Part shown: piece by piece, positions 45,821 to 58,439 of the stretch | How the letters are laid out: each line of letters starts with the position of its first letter | How positions within the stretch are numbered: position 1 is the first letter of the stretch | Position numbers and translations under genes: made by a program | Notes under the pieces: generated by a model | What the model saw: the letters and a program-made list of their open reading frames with translations, nothing else | The model's database searches: none | What the model was told of the DNA's origin: nothing | DNA from: Lingula anatina | Lineage: Eukaryota > Brachiopoda > Lingulata > Lingulida > Lingulidae | Direction: 5' to 3' | Assembly (NCBI RefSeq): GCF_001039355.2 | Contig: NW_019774714.1 | Location: 188,001 to 252,000, forward strand | DNA: 64,000 bases

Positions 45821-47929
45821 GTAGTTTGTAATACCAAACGCAGATAACTTTGGCTCTGGTGCAGTTCAAGAGAGGTTTTTGGTTTCCGGGATATTTTTAG
45901 TATAAATTCACATGTTGATTTTATAGTTTGACCTTTGTTTTAATTGCTGCTTTAACCATCCCTAGCTTTTGATGTTTTCATTATTGTTTATTTATTATTA
46001 TTAACTTGTAATGGTGGGAATGATAATCATTATTATTTTTTTGTCATAACCATAGGGATTTTGAACTTTTCCCCCCATGCCAATTCTTGTAAAATGAATT
46101 GATTATTTTAATTCACATATAAGCATAATGTTAAGACATGCATCTACACATAACTCATATTAAATCCAATACAGTCACCAAAAGGTCAGGCAATTAGAAG
46201 GTTTCATCTAGCCACATAGTCAATGTAAGAAGTCAAATTTAGGTAGGATCATGTTGAAAAAAAATTGGAAAAAAAAGAGGCCGTTCTGGTTTTTTATGGT
46301 CTCATATTTTGTTCCATTATCTCCCTTTGTCCCAAGTGTCAGTGTATCCCCTAATGTACCCAAGGCCTCCCATGTATCGGAATTCCATGTCCAGTAGCCA
46401 AGCAGTCTGGCCAGCCGTCCGGCGGTCAATGTGTCCAGTGGAAAGCAGTATAATGATTGGGATATTTGTCTTCATTAATAATTTACATTAGTTCGTCTGT
46501 GACCACAGCATGTACAATATCTCTGTATTGATCTTAACACCAGATACTTATTGCTTATCCTGCAGCTAAATTGATGAGGTCTTTTTTACTGATCTATGGC
46601 AAGTACATTAGCATTTCTAGGAGCCAAGGATGGATAATTGTACCCTTGCTGAAAATCAACCAAAAGCTTTATCTTCATAAAAGAAAACTGCACATTGTAC
46701 TATGTGTTGTATGGTTGAGGTTTTTACTTTAAAAATATAGCTTTATTTTATTGTGAATTTCAAACCAGTCACATTTTTTATCAGTCATCATATTATAAAT
46801 GATTTTAATTTACTGTCTTGAATAATAATGAAATGCCTTCATTCTGAATTAAGCAAATAAAGTAGCAAGGATTAGTTTTTCTTTGATCCCACATGAAGGT
46901 ATAGAAAAATATTCTTAATTTTCTTTGACCTTGTTTACAATCTTAAATGATTTACACCATCATGCAAGGAGGTAAAATATAGCCATTATACCTATCTAAA
47001 TGCTAAAAAATAATGATGAGGTCACAAATATAACTCCTAGATTTTTTTGGCCTCCATTTGTTATTGTTTATTGTCTTTAAAGTACATGAATGATTAATTT
47101 TTGTAGGGGATGTACTTAAAAGAAATGTATATTATTTCATATTCAAGGCATCTTTCAAAGCTTGTTGACTTTTTAAATGAATTTTATCCAAGTTACCATT
47201 ACCTGAATATAACATGGAGAAGATACCTCTTATAAAATGTAAATATTTTGTAGTTTTTCATAAAATCTGATTGTTTAAGGGCCTTATTGCTCATCTTCCA
47301 CTTACGTACATAGGTCAGTATGTATATGACAGAATGTAGAGTTTTCATATTATTTTAATGAAGAATTAATAATGAAGTATTTGTTTGGCTGTCACCTGCA
47401 AGGCATATTCTGTATTCATCCGTGTGTCTGTTCGTCTTTCCCCTGTCTCTGTCTATCATTTATTTCTCATTTGTTTAAGATGAGGTAATTTATTGAAATA
47501 TTCTTATTAATATAGTCTAGAGGTAGCCGACATTCGACTTTGTGTATGGGATTAATTTGTACAGTTTCATGTATGTTAGATTTATACAAAGGATAATATT
47601 ACCAATTGTGGTAATATGACATGAGAGTATTGACATCGTATAACCAAATGCTTTATACAGAGTTACCTATATTTAAGTTTTCAGAATGTTTAGATCCCTG
47701 GTTTGACAGGTCATTAACAAAAGAAAGGGAAAAAACAGTTAAAAATAACAACTTTCAAAATCAAAAGAAGAGTTAAATTTGCTTAAGTGGACAGAGTTTG
47801 TAACGCAGCTTAAAGGATAGAAAAATCAGTTTAGCTGAATATAAAAGGATAACAGAATCAATCCAGGTAAAATGTATTTGGTTTTCGATTCCTGTTTGAG
47901 AACAGTTGGTGTGTTTGCTCAAAAGTGAT
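45821..47929. other. Candidate first-intron sequence, no gene seen
   Basis: AT-rich, with a GC-richer island at about 46310-46450 (TCCGGCGGTCAATGTGTCC) that has no coding frame I trust and may be a decayed tandem repeat. Confidence 0.35.
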
Positions 47930-48350
47930 ACAATTATCAGCCTACAGTTGCATCACACAATACAGAGATAATGAAGGAAATGACAGCGCGACCCCGTACA
48001 TGACTTCATCGTATGGTTCTTGTAATTTCTCAATATTGCATGTATGAATATTTAACTTCACATGAGCCCAATTATCTTTTCGTCATTAATTCTATATTGG
48101 AGAACAGTTTCCAACCCAATGCCTGAAATGTAGGTCTCATTAAGTCACTGTTGCTTTTTTGCCTTTCAATTGCCAGCAAAACAAAAGGCGTATGTTGGAC
48201 CATGAAAAAATTGATCTCTCTTGCAACTAGGTGCTGGTGTTGACAATGAAAACTAATTATGGTGGACTGACAGACATGGATTTTCACAAGATTATAGCAT
48301 TGACGATAAAATAATGAAGCTGGGTCTCGTTAGGAAAGACAAAAGAGGAG
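47930..48350. promoter_or_regulatory. Conserved-looking block just upstream of the exon candidate
   Basis: Repeat-free, with TTTTCGTCATTAATTC, GTCTCATTAAGTCACTG, TTTCAATTGCCAGC and AAACTAATTATGG words. It lies immediately before the exon-like segment at 48404 and could be an intronic enhancer. Confidence 0.3.
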
Positions 48351-48403
48351 CTGCTACAGTTGTCAATAATTAACGTGCTTGTATTCCAATTGTATTTTTA
48401 TAG

Positions 48404-48522
48404 GGAATTGAGCCAGTAGCCTCCCAAGCTCCAGCCGCCCAACTCAGAGTGCTGCCCATACCCTTGGTAATAGAGGCAGAAAAAATCAACCCAATCAACC
48501 ACGGGTCTTCCTTCGATTTCAA
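48404..48522 (+). CDS. Candidate internal coding exon of an unrecognised gene
   Basis: A 119-nt segment of about 50% GC sits in AT-rich DNA. It is bounded by a good acceptor (gtatttttatag/GGAATTG) and a good donor (TTTCAA/gtaagc). Only one of the three forward frames is open, and it begins in phase 0 and ends with two bases of a split codon: GIEPVASQAPAAQLRVLPIP then LVIEAEKINPINHGSSFDF. The peptide is low in Lys-rich or poly-residue artefacts and looks like a disordered or linker region. I do not recognise a domain. It lies about 3 kb downstream of the CpG-rich segment near 45.0-45.7 kb and just after a conserved-looking block. I infer an exon of a plus-strand gene with very long introns whose other exons are mostly outside the window. 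Confidence 0.5.
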
Positions 48523-48673
48523 GTAAGCATTTGTGTCATGTTCTCATTAATATGGACATTGTCTTTGAAATTAATATCGATTCTGCTGTTGGTTGATGAA
48601 CTTTATTCCCCTACAATCAATGTTTTGAGGTTTTGATTTGCATGGTTATTATACTGTTTTATGTCTGATGTTA

Positions 48674-49310
48674 GAACTCCAGGGGATGGCACTGGCAATA
48701 GGAGATTGAGGGGTTAACAGGTGGGGTGAGAGGGTGGGGGGATTCCAGGAGAGGGAACCAGCTGTGGGATAAAGTGGGATGAGAGGGTGGGGGATTCCAG
48801 GGGAGGGAACCAGCTGTGAGATAAAGTGGAATGAGAGGGTAGGGCATTCCAGGGGAAGGAACCAGCTGTGGGATAAAGTGGGATGAGAGGGTGGGAGATT
48901 CCAGGGGAGGGAACCAGCTGTGGGATAAAGTGGGATGAGAGGGTGGGGGATTCCAGGGGAGGGAACCAGCTGTGGGATAAAGTGGGATGAGAGGGTGGGG
49001 GATTCCAGGGGAGGGAACCAGCTGTGGGATAAAGTGGGATGAGAGGGTGGGGGATTCCAGGGGAGGGAACCAGCTGTGGGATAAAGTGGGATGAGAGGGT
49101 GGGAGAATCCAGGGGAGGGAACCAGCTGTGAGATAAAGTGGAATGAGAGGGTAGGGCATTCCAGGAGAGGGAACCAGCTGTGGGATTAAGTGAGATTAGA
49201 GGGCATGGATTTTTGGGGGTTGGCACTGACTTTGGAATAAGGTGGGATGAAAGGGTGGGGAATACCAGGTGTGGCACTGGCTGTGGAATAAAGAGGTGGG
49301 TTAAGAGGGG
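48674..49310. repeat. 52-bp minisatellite
   Basis: About 12 units of a GGGGGATTCCAGGGGAGGGA, ACCAGCTGTGGGATAAAGTG, GGATGAGAGGGT type with a 52-bp period (48901 to 48953). Units at both ends are diverged. Because no frame contains a stop, long minus-strand frames of 162 and 187 codons appear. They are repeat artefacts. Confidence 0.9.
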
Positions 49311-51143
49311 GAGGGGTTTAGGGAAAAAACATCTTTGGGAAACTAAACAAATTGAGCTGGGTGTTGAGCAAGAGAGATGTTTTTTGTGGATAACATATAA
49401 AGTTGTGATTTTGACTTACCAGATTTACTTAGTTACTTGGCTACAGTTCACAAATAGAATTTTGGCATAAGATTGTGTGGGGTGAGTGGGTAGTTGGGAG
49501 GTTAAATTGTCATGAATGGATCCCTTGGAGATAAGTTTGGTATACATGAAAATAAAAGATGAGGGTTCAGTATGCATGACTAGGATGGGTTGTTTGATTG
49601 GAGGCTTGATTCATAAGTTCTGGGTGGTATAGTGTTTATTTGGTACTGAGTTGATTAGAAATTTAATACAGAAATGTTTGTGACTTTAAGTATATTTTGT
49701 TATGTCATTGTTAGTTTTTACTTGTACATTGTGTATCAATTTTTTTCTGGAACAAATTCTGACTGCGGAAAGCTTAAAAACTTAGTTGCTTTACTATTTT
49801 ATGAGAGAATCAGATGTGAAACAAGCACTCATTTCAGTTAAAAATTGGCCACATTTTTCCAAGAGTTGGAAAAAAGTTTTAGTTGTGGCCCATCCAAACC
49901 TCTGTTTGCAAATATAAATGTTAATGGTGCACATATTTAATTGAAACACTGAGGTTTTTTAGTTGATTTTTATTGTTCCTTAAGAACTAATTCTGTAGAT
50001 TGATTTTTTTTCTATTTTTTTTTTCTTTGATGAAGCGATAAGTTCAATTAGCAGCATAGCAGCTGTAGCCATGATTTATCATTCATAAAGAATACATCTA
50101 CTTACCAAGTGCCCCCCCCCCTGGGGTGATGCCAGGGACACCCAAGTCATGGAGTGTAATCTAAGTTCATAGAATCATTAAAGTGAACATAAAGCAGATC
50201 AGGCCATTTTTCCATTCCATACAAGGTTGTTGGAAGATAAGGGAGTGGTGCACACAAAACGGTTATTTTCAGGCATAAATTTTCAACTAATGATCAATAT
50301 TTGTGTCTATAAAAAAGTAAATTACAACCTCGGGCTTGTTCTGGAAGTGGGAAGCTGGCAGGAGGGGCGCATTCCTTCTGTGACACTGCGGCGTGACCTC
50401 GTGACATGACTCCATGACATGATGTGGCATGTATGGCCTCTGGTCATGAAAAACATGGAACAAATTGATGTCATGGGTTGTGTTGTCATGAAACTTCTGG
50501 CTCATGTTTGTTTTAAGGGACAGTTTGTTGTATAATTTCCCCTTCTCTCTCTCTTTCTCTCTCTCATGTGACAGCATCTCAAAAACGTGCAACATTTTGT
50601 TTTAGATTATTGAATTGCTACAAATTCTCAAAATATTGCATTATTAATTTGATAAGCTAATAAAGAATGTAGGGAATCCTGGTAAAAGTGGAATAAGCCA
50701 AGAGAAGAAAGCTATCCTATATAATAGGTACATAAGGTATTTATTGGTTTAAAAGTATAGAGTCTGAAAAATTATTGATGATTGGAGGAAAAAAGGTTAT
50801 TAGTAACATCTCTTTTTTCGATTGCACCAGCTGTTATGTTAAATATTGCACTGGAATAAGGTTAAAGAAAAAATTGGGATCTTAAAAATGTGATGAAATT
50901 ATTGTGAACTACCTTTATTATCTTTTACTCAAGAAAACCTTTGGGCAGAGCAAACTTCTTGTGTACATACTAGAGAGAATGTCCTGTTTTGTTTGGTTAT
51001 GATGATGATGATGATGATTTATTTTGTAATGCAACAAAAGAGCTCTATAGAATGGCTATTAAATTGAGAAAAAGTAGTAGAATGTATATCAGATAAGTTC
51101 CAAATAAAGTGTTTTTCTTAGAAATTGCACTTAGATTTAATAA

Positions 51144-51236
<93 letters not shown>

Positions 51237-52050
51237 TTTCTGGAAAAAGTACAAGAACTTAATGAAATGAATGAAACCTTCTGTTTGGATGCTCTTCAGT
51301 GTAACAAGCACTTTCTTCAAATGGATCACAGAAGCAAAGGACTTTCGTTAAATTTTACGAAAGTCAATCCATGAGTAAGTTATAGAATACACCGCCAGTC
51401 AGCAATTAAGAATTGTCACCATTATAAAAAGCATTGGTCAAGATAAACTGGGTGTTTGTTTGTTTTCACTGTCTGGCAGGAAAAAAAGAAAAGATAGCTA
51501 ATTTGAATTTTAAATATAATCTGATAAACAATTCAAAACAATTGTATCTAAATGTTATATGGCAAATTTCATGGTTTTTAATTGTATTTTTATCACAGTT
51601 TGCATAGGGTCAAGGCAAATTTTGTGGAACAAGGACACCAGAAAAAAAAATAATAAAAGAAAGAAAAAAGATTTGACCTTTCTTTTTTTTCAGATTAAAA
51701 AATGACATGAAGTGACTGAATCTTTAGAAGTTAAGTTGTTAAAAATGCATTTTCTTTAAAATATGTGTACAGGAGTTATGCTTCTACTTCATAAGATGTG
51801 CTCTTTTTTGTGTGGCAAGGGGCAAAAAAGCATCTTCTCTTGGGGATTGGTGGTGCGATATGTGAAAAGGGAATCCATGAAATGTCATTATGAATTTTTT
51901 TTTCAAATGGAAATTTATGTCTGATGAGCTAAAGAGTTTAAGGCCCATTTTTCAAGACCATTATGATATTGCATAAGTTTAAACATGATAAATGTATGGA
52001 AACAGACATTTTTCCCTAACGCAGGCACACAAACACACATTCTTACAGGC
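49311..52050. other. AT-rich intronic or intergenic stretch
   Basis: Includes the AT microsatellite at 51147-51235 and a short GAT repeat (51000-51017). No exon is recognised. Confidence 0.4.
51147..51235. repeat. (AT)n microsatellite
   Basis: Uninterrupted AT dinucleotides. Confidence 0.97.
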
Positions 52051-52059
52051 ATATCCATA

Positions 52060-52480
52060 GAGGTAAAGCAGAAGACCTCTCATGTGGCAGGTCCAGACGT
52101 AATGCGTTATGATCGCAGGCTGACCTGTCTATGAAGGAAGAAACCCCAAGCATCTGAGATCAGCTCAGCGCTACTTCTCCCCATATTGGTGATAATAATC
52201 CACTGGCATATTGGCTGCCCTCCTGTTGTGTGTGTTTATCCACTAAGCTGATGAGGAATTATCTCCATAAGGGTCATATCATGCCTCCAAATCCATGAAA
52301 CCTGGGCCCTTTGGAGTCTTTTGGCCCTGCACATGTGTAAAAAAGTTCAGATTTACTGTAAATTACAGCAGATATGGCACGTCTAATTTAGCCCAGATCA
52401 TCATATGAATCTCTTAATTTACCTTTTCACCAGTGCCAACAAGTCATCAGCAGGTATAGAACATGTGTTGTTTCTGCTTA
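52060..52480. promoter_or_regulatory. Conserved-looking non-coding block (candidate)
   Basis: Balanced, repeat-free sequence with GGTCCAGACGTAATGCG, CACTAAGCTGATGAGGAATT and CGTCTAATTTAGCCCAG. It has no open frame. Confidence 0.3.
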
Positions 52481-52879
52481 ATTACCAAATATTCTGGAGT
52501 CCATTTTTTTCTGTCAGGTACATCTTCCAGACTTGAGTATGATGGTGTAGGGGGCGTTTATTTGCAAATGATTATAAGAAAGTTTGTGCCTAAAGTTAAA
52601 AACTATTTCCATGGTATCCAACTAATTTGGGAGATATGATACACATTAAAAATTATAGCAACTCTTACAAACTTGAGCCTCTACATTCTCAAAAGAAAAT
52701 GAGGATATGAATGTGTTGTGTTGTGAATTTAAAGTTCTCTTCCAAAACTTCAGTTCACTTTTTCTTTCCTCCTCTCTCAGCGAAGTAAAACAGATGCAAT
52801 TAAACCTTCTAATGATCCATAAAAGTGAAATGAATACTTGCTCCAAAGTCAAAGTTTCTTTTTCAAAAAATGCTCATAG

Positions 52880-54320
52880 TTTTATAAGTGTGACAAAACA
52901 ATGATTATCTGATCAAAGGACTATCTGTTGTTTACCAAAGACACATTCTGAGATAATACAAAGCCAGATTTTCCGAGATTGTTTCTGCCTAGGAAATCAT
53001 CTGGAGAAGTTTTTATTTGTTACATGCATCTGTTTTCCCTTGTCAGAGCAGAAATTGCAAAGACACTAAACATTGATACCTAATGCTTTCTGGAAAAAAA
53101 GTTACATCATTTAAAGGCTTATTTGAATGATTCTTTTTAGGTTGGGATATCTCAGTGTAGTTGATCAAGAGAAGTAATTTTGAAGTCAAAGGGCAAGATT
53201 CCTGTGAGGTCAGACAGGTCAAAGGTTATGACCTGTCTCCAGGTAATGGCTGACCTCTGTCCTCGCATACTGCCACAGTCTCACATTCCTCCAGCTGGCT
53301 TAATCAGATCTGTTGCATTTATGCAACCTATATTTAGCAAATCATCAATATAGTTTTGCCTCGTGCACGCTGCAAGTCTAATATTTGTTTAATTGACATA
53401 TTTTGTCTCAGAGGATGTTAGGATGATTTTTACTGGGGAAAATTATCCTCCATCTGCATATAAATTGAAAAATAATCTTTCATTTTGCGTTATTTACTTT
53501 CTCTTTCTGAAATGCGCAAATTCCCCAGGGCTGGTCACAAATGGCCGCAGTTCTCGGCAAGAGATTTCGAGCATCGCAATCCCAGGGTGACCTCTGCTGT
53601 CCTTTGCAAATGAAACTGCCATTAAGCCGGCAGAATTTTTCACGGAAATTAACAGCGTCTCTTAATGCCTTTCTGGAATTAGCAAATAAGAAATGGCATG
53701 GCTTAATTTTGTGAGCCTGTGAAATGGCATCTTAGCTTTTTTGAGCTTGTCATCAATAATCCATTTAGTGTAATTGGTTTATTTTCTTTGCTGACTTTAA
53801 AAATGCAAATGGACAGTTGTGCGCTTTCTGCATGCAGTTGGCCATGACTGTCAGCCTCCCAAGATAATTACATCTACATATGAGCCGGAGATGCTGGGCT
53901 CTGTTTGCCCAGTCTTTCTGCCTTGATAATTTCAAAAGTTTCATATGCAAAGCTTGTCAATCAATTGACTGATTTAATTACACACGGTATGGGTAATTCC
54001 TCTAGCTGCTGAACCAGTCACAGACAGCTCATTAAAAGACTAAGAGACCAAGGCAGCCTTTTAACCGTAGACTTGAGAGGGGGAGCTTTATTGGCAGTGA
54101 ACCAGCCTTTGGACATTAGGGGCCTGGGACAGGGATTAAAGGAGCTCCTTCATTAAGGTGACACACTTAACATCTGTCTCGTTAAGAGAATGATGGCTAC
54201 TTACACCAGCATGAAAGACATTGTTCCAGTGTTAACTCGGGGAGTGTGGGAAAATTCCTTCACATCTCAAGAAGAGCGGCTTTGAAATGGATCTTGAGAA
54301 AAATTAGAAAATCGTCTCTG
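52880..54320. promoter_or_regulatory. Large conserved-looking cluster (candidate enhancer cluster)
   Basis: About 1.4 kb with almost no simple repeat. Motifs read directly are ATCAAAGG (TCF/LEF type) at 52912-52919, an AGGTCA cluster at 53207-53256, the POU octamer ATGCAAAT at 53803-53810 and GATTTAATTA at 53971-53980, plus many CATTAAG, TTAATG and TAATTG cores. No frame is convincingly coding. This is the strongest enhancer-like stretch in the window. Confidence 0.4.
53207..53256 (+). promoter_or_regulatory. Composite nuclear-receptor site (DR3, DR1, inverted repeat)
   Basis: AGGTCA (53207-53212), spacer GAC, AGGTCA (53216-53221), spacer A, AGGTTA (53223-53228), then directly TGACCT (53229-53234), and another TGACCT at 53251-53256. 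AGGTCA-A-AGGTTA is a DR1 of the HNF4/RXR/COUP-TF type. It is embedded in the conserved-looking cluster. Confidence 0.4.
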
Positions 54321-54579
54321 AATAGTAGTAGTACGAATTATGTATTTCATCTCCAATTTGGATTAATCTGTCTCCCATGTTTCTGTGTGCTTAATGAGGT
54401 GTGAGGCACAACAAAAGGTTAAGTATAGGGGACCTGGGTAAACTAATGGCACTGTCATATGTAAATTTGGCAATTAAGCTTCAGGGCTATTTAACTCTGT
54501 TTGCTCAGCAGTAGGGTTAGGATAATAGGCAGGTATTCGTTTTTGAGTATTTTGTTCCTGCCACAGCAGAGTTTGTTCT

Positions 54580-55100
54580 AAGGTTCAGCTGCTCTGGGGT
54601 GGTGAGCTCGTTCACATTTCGTAATGCTTTTTAGCAGATGAGAACGACTTCTGCGTGTTCACGTATCGGTCAATGCAGGATGTGCTGACATTCTATGCAT
54701 TTGGTCATTTTTTATTATTTTCATTATTGAAATGATTATGTAGTAAAGATCTCTTTCTCTATATATATGTTTTATTTTTGTCAGTTAGGAGACCAGAAAA
54801 CAAATTTTGAGGGATGCCAGGGTAATTGATATGAAAAAATAATTAAATATATAAATAAACAGCACAGGGAAAAGAGTAATGCTTAAAGAACTTCCATCCG
54901 TGTTAAATTTCTTGAACTGAGATGACTTGTGGCATTCTGACATCAGTGTGGCGATTGTTTCATAAATAATTTGTTTTGTAAGAGAGCTCATCTTGACAAT
55001 TATCAGCCAATTAGCAGGTGGTCTAGCAGCCGTCATGATTCCAGACAGAGTGCTGGTCATGCAAAGCTGTTTGTACATGTCACCTGAGGTTTCATCATAA
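54580..55100. promoter_or_regulatory. Conserved-looking non-coding blocks (candidate)
   Basis: Two balanced patches (about 54580-54740 and 54890-55090) contain GTCAATGCAGGATGTG, TGACAATTATCAGCCAATTA and GTCATGATTCCAGAC. The minus-strand frame across this region is not protein-like. Confidence 0.3.
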
Positions 55101-56150
55101 CCAAATATTAGTTACCGCTGTCTTTAACACTATTTATTTTCTTTATTGTTGTTTCACGTTTTCTAAACAAAACACACATTTGTGTGCATGTGTATTTATT
55201 TTTTTATTTTTTCATTAGTGTTGCATGGTTACCATTTTGTGAACAAACTTTAAATATTTTTTCTTTTGTTTATTTCCATTATTGCTATAATCTACCTTTT
55301 CTTTCTTTCTTTCTTTCTTCTTTTTAAGAGCAAAACTTGTGTTAATTGTAGCCTATCAGTTTGTTAACATAAATATGCATTTGTTTTTAATGTTGACAGA
55401 TGTTGATGTACATCATAACCATGTTTTAACACGATTTTACATGTTTTACATACAACCCCATTTGTTTCACACGTATCAGTTTTTCTTTCCCAGGGGGGTT
55501 ATGTATATTAGTATTTATTTCTCGTATATATTTTGTACACACCATGGACACTTATATACCAGACATTTTTGCTCCACCAGTGATGCACACTTGCCACTTT
55601 GAAACCATTTTTTTTCGAGATGGAGAAGATTGCATGCTGTAAATATATATTATCTTAGTTCACGCATGCAGCCATTACTGTATTCCCTAGAACATATCCA
55701 GTAGTACTATTGCTAGTACGCCTTCTTCATGTGCCCATTACTCTGCCTCTGACATACTTTACATTGATGTCTTGCTTCTCCTGGAATGTCTATAACATAT
55801 ATATATGTGTGAGCTGGGGCCATTGATTAATACAGACACATTAGATTTCTTGCCACTGACCTTATACTTGGAGAGTTCTATCGATCAGGAGGGCGAAGGC
55901 TTTTACAGTGAATAGCTGTCTATTTCTCCATCCTCCCCCCCCCCTGGCTGAGCCCCCCTCCCTCCTTGACCAGTCTTGTAGTACACATATACACAATGGA
56001 TTCAGACAGATATACTATTTTACAATTTCCAAAGACTAGTAACTTCTCAGCTGAGGTGAGTATTTATGAGGAAGGAAAAAAGGGCTTGGAAGGGTAATAT
56101 ATTTCTCTAAACTTACAAGTCCTTGTGGAATTATACTTGAATGGTTCATC
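55101..56150. other. AT-rich stretch, no gene seen
   Basis: T-rich low-complexity sequence with a CTTT run near 55300-55320. Confidence 0.45.
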
Positions 56151-56159
56151 AGTTTACAT

Positions 56160-56760
56160 AAGTCTAATCTGTTTTTGAATTATTATAATTTACATCGGTG
56201 TTAAATTCCAGAACATTTATCCTCCACCTCTCCTCGCTCATGGCCATATGAAATTTGTTTAACATTTGGAACAATTTTGTGTTGACTGTTTCACTGCAGG
56301 GTTGAATGATTGTATCACCATTTATGCCATTACATTCTCCAGCGGCAAGCAAAATTAAAGCCATTTTTTTTTCTTTCTTCAGTGCAGGCAAATCTTTTCC
56401 GTTTGACCCAGCATAATTTCTCCTTCACTATCTGCATATGGCACTAGTCATTCCCTCCAACTTAATTTTAGTTAAGTGTTCATTAACTGTTCATTGGGAG
56501 CATTTCACTTGATTACATACAGAAGTAATTAGAGTCTGGTCCGTGGAGTTGGCAGGGTCGAGCAAGGTTTCCCCCCATCTCTGACAGGGAATGGAGTGCC
56601 AAGGCGGCAGTTAAGATTAATGAGAAGAGGTGCATTGGCATTTTTTGCTGTATTTTCTTTTTCCTTTCAGCTGTTATTCACTCATTATCGTCTTCTTCCC
56701 AGTGTAATTAATTTAGCTGCTGTAATTTTTCTGTTGCTCTCAAATGTTTAGGGGAATACA
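56160..56760. promoter_or_regulatory. Conserved-looking non-coding block (candidate enhancer)
   Basis: Repeat-free with TTAAGTG (56472-56478, NK2-like), TTCATTAACTGTTCATTGGG, CACTTGATTAC, GAAGTAATTAGAG and CAGTTAAGATTAATGAG. The open frame at 56164-56391 on the minus strand shows no domain. Confidence 0.35.
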
Positions 56761-57149
56761 GAGGGGAAAGTGGAAGTGTTGTTTTTGTAAAAAGAGCTAA
56801 AACTTTTTTCATTATATATATTTTTTAAATTCAAAATATGAAGATTAAAGCATTACAGAAATTAGCTCACAATTTGTCTGTGATGATATTTTGTAAACAA
56901 GCCTTTCCATTCATTTAAGATCGTAATTGTTTTTGTGCATTTTAGGTATCTTTTACTTTGAAAAAATTCCAATTAGTATGTTATTGACATTTTGTTGCTA
57001 TGTGGAATAGCCTTCAGTTATCATTTTTGTCCTAGCATTATTATTATTGTTGAACCATTTTTTTTCAGTTTGTCTGTGGTTGTTTGTTTCCTTATCATTG
57101 ACCTATTCACCGTTGTTTTAGTTACCACATATTATATTCCTGACATATT

Positions 57150-57480
57150 ATAATATTAACAGTGCCCTGATTAAGATGTAGGAAGAATTTGGCCAATCTT
57201 GTCATCTGCCGCCATGCGCCCAGCAAGTGGGACCCTAAACATTTCCTCAGAAACGGGTGCTGAACTTGTTTGCACCATGTTGTAATGAAGGCTTGTTACT
57301 GGAGTTGCTCTATTAGCCAATGTGAATAATCAGTTGGATTTGATTTAGAAAATCCAAACAAGCAAGAGAGGGCATGGTTAAATGAAAACAATCTTGGATG
57401 GATTTTCCCCGTGTTTGTACACCTTGTTCTCGTGTTGGTCTTCTGGGGCACCCAGTAAGATTGATATCTTTGAAGCACAT
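57150..57480. promoter_or_regulatory. Conserved-looking non-coding block (candidate)
   Basis: Balanced sequence with GCCGCCATGCGCCCAGCAAG and AATAATCAGTTGGATTTG, about 0.5 kb before the microexon candidate. The minus-strand frame through it has no recognisable domain. Confidence 0.25.
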
Positions 57481-57961
57481 TATTTAACATTAGAACATGA
57501 AATACTTTGTTTTCATACACCAATCCTATAACCCCCTCTCCAAACCCCAAAACTCTATCTTGCCACCATGTCCCTATATTGCCATGTAGTACACATTTTA
57601 TTTCTGTTATTAAGCATATGCACCAGTTAGGTTTGTTTAGTATGTGCGAACTTGCGTGGATCTGTGTGTGCATGTGTCCATTGCCAGAGAAGATTTTGCT
57701 TCACTTTTTGAAATTTATTTATGGAATTTCTGAACAATTTTTATGATAATATTTGTTTTATACGTAAAAATTCCCAAGCAAACTCTTTTTAATTAAAAGG
57801 AAAATAATGATATGTAAATCCAAGTTATATAAGACCTTAGTTTGAATTCTAAGAAAATAAAATATCTGTCGGTCTTTCTAAGCTCTAGATTCCGATTGTT
57901 TTTAGTTTTTTGTATATGAAAATGATTAAAAAAAGCTGACTAAAGAAAATTGTTTTTTCAG

Positions 57962-58006
57962 GTAGAAGACACCATAGGCAAACTCTTCATAACTAACCAT
58001 CCAGTA
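57962..58006 (+). CDS. Candidate 45-nt microexon
   Basis: A strong pyrimidine tract and acceptor (ttgttttttcag) precede 45 nt that are open in one frame only (VEDTIGKLFITNHPV), followed directly by the consensus donor gtaagt. Length and phase (0-0, 15 codons) suit an alternatively used microexon. It cannot be spliced directly to 48404-48522, because that exon's leftover two bases would create AAG-TAG. So either another exon lies between or the two belong to different transcripts. It was read from splice signals only. Confidence 0.35.
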
Positions 58007-58439
58007 GTAAGTAAAGGCTGCGGGTTGCCACCTTTTAACATAAGTAATTTTACATTAATTGTTTTGATAATGATAATAAGTCATTGTTATAATAATCCCA
58101 TTTAAAGAAGCTTAACTATAGACAGGCTTGTGTAAGTGTGTCTGGATAAGATGACCTGTCTGACTACCCTACTTACCTGTTACCATCACAGTATTAATGG
58201 GGGTTGATTTGGGGTTGAATGATATGCTCGGACACCCTTCCAAAAATCATGACAATATTCATTTCTCTGTCACTTATAAATTCTTTAAACAGTCGGCCTT
58301 TTGTACTTTGTACAATATAGCTGACACACTAGACAGGTATGTAATTTGTCTTATTATTTTCTTTTTTTCCTCTTCTGTTTTTGTGAGAATCTTTAAAAAA
58401 ATATTGATTCTGTGCATAAAGTATGTTTAACTGATTTAT

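Noticed and set aside
48671-49277. Two long minus-strand open frames (162 and 187 codons) with Ser/Pro/Leu-rich repeats
   Set aside because: They lie entirely in the 52-bp minisatellite. The unit has no stop in these frames, so long frames arise automatically. There is no sign of splice or start context.
58197-58336. Possible exon ending at GACAG/gtatgt
   Set aside because: AT-rich, with a weak acceptor and a peptide with no family resemblance. It is not distinguishable from chance.
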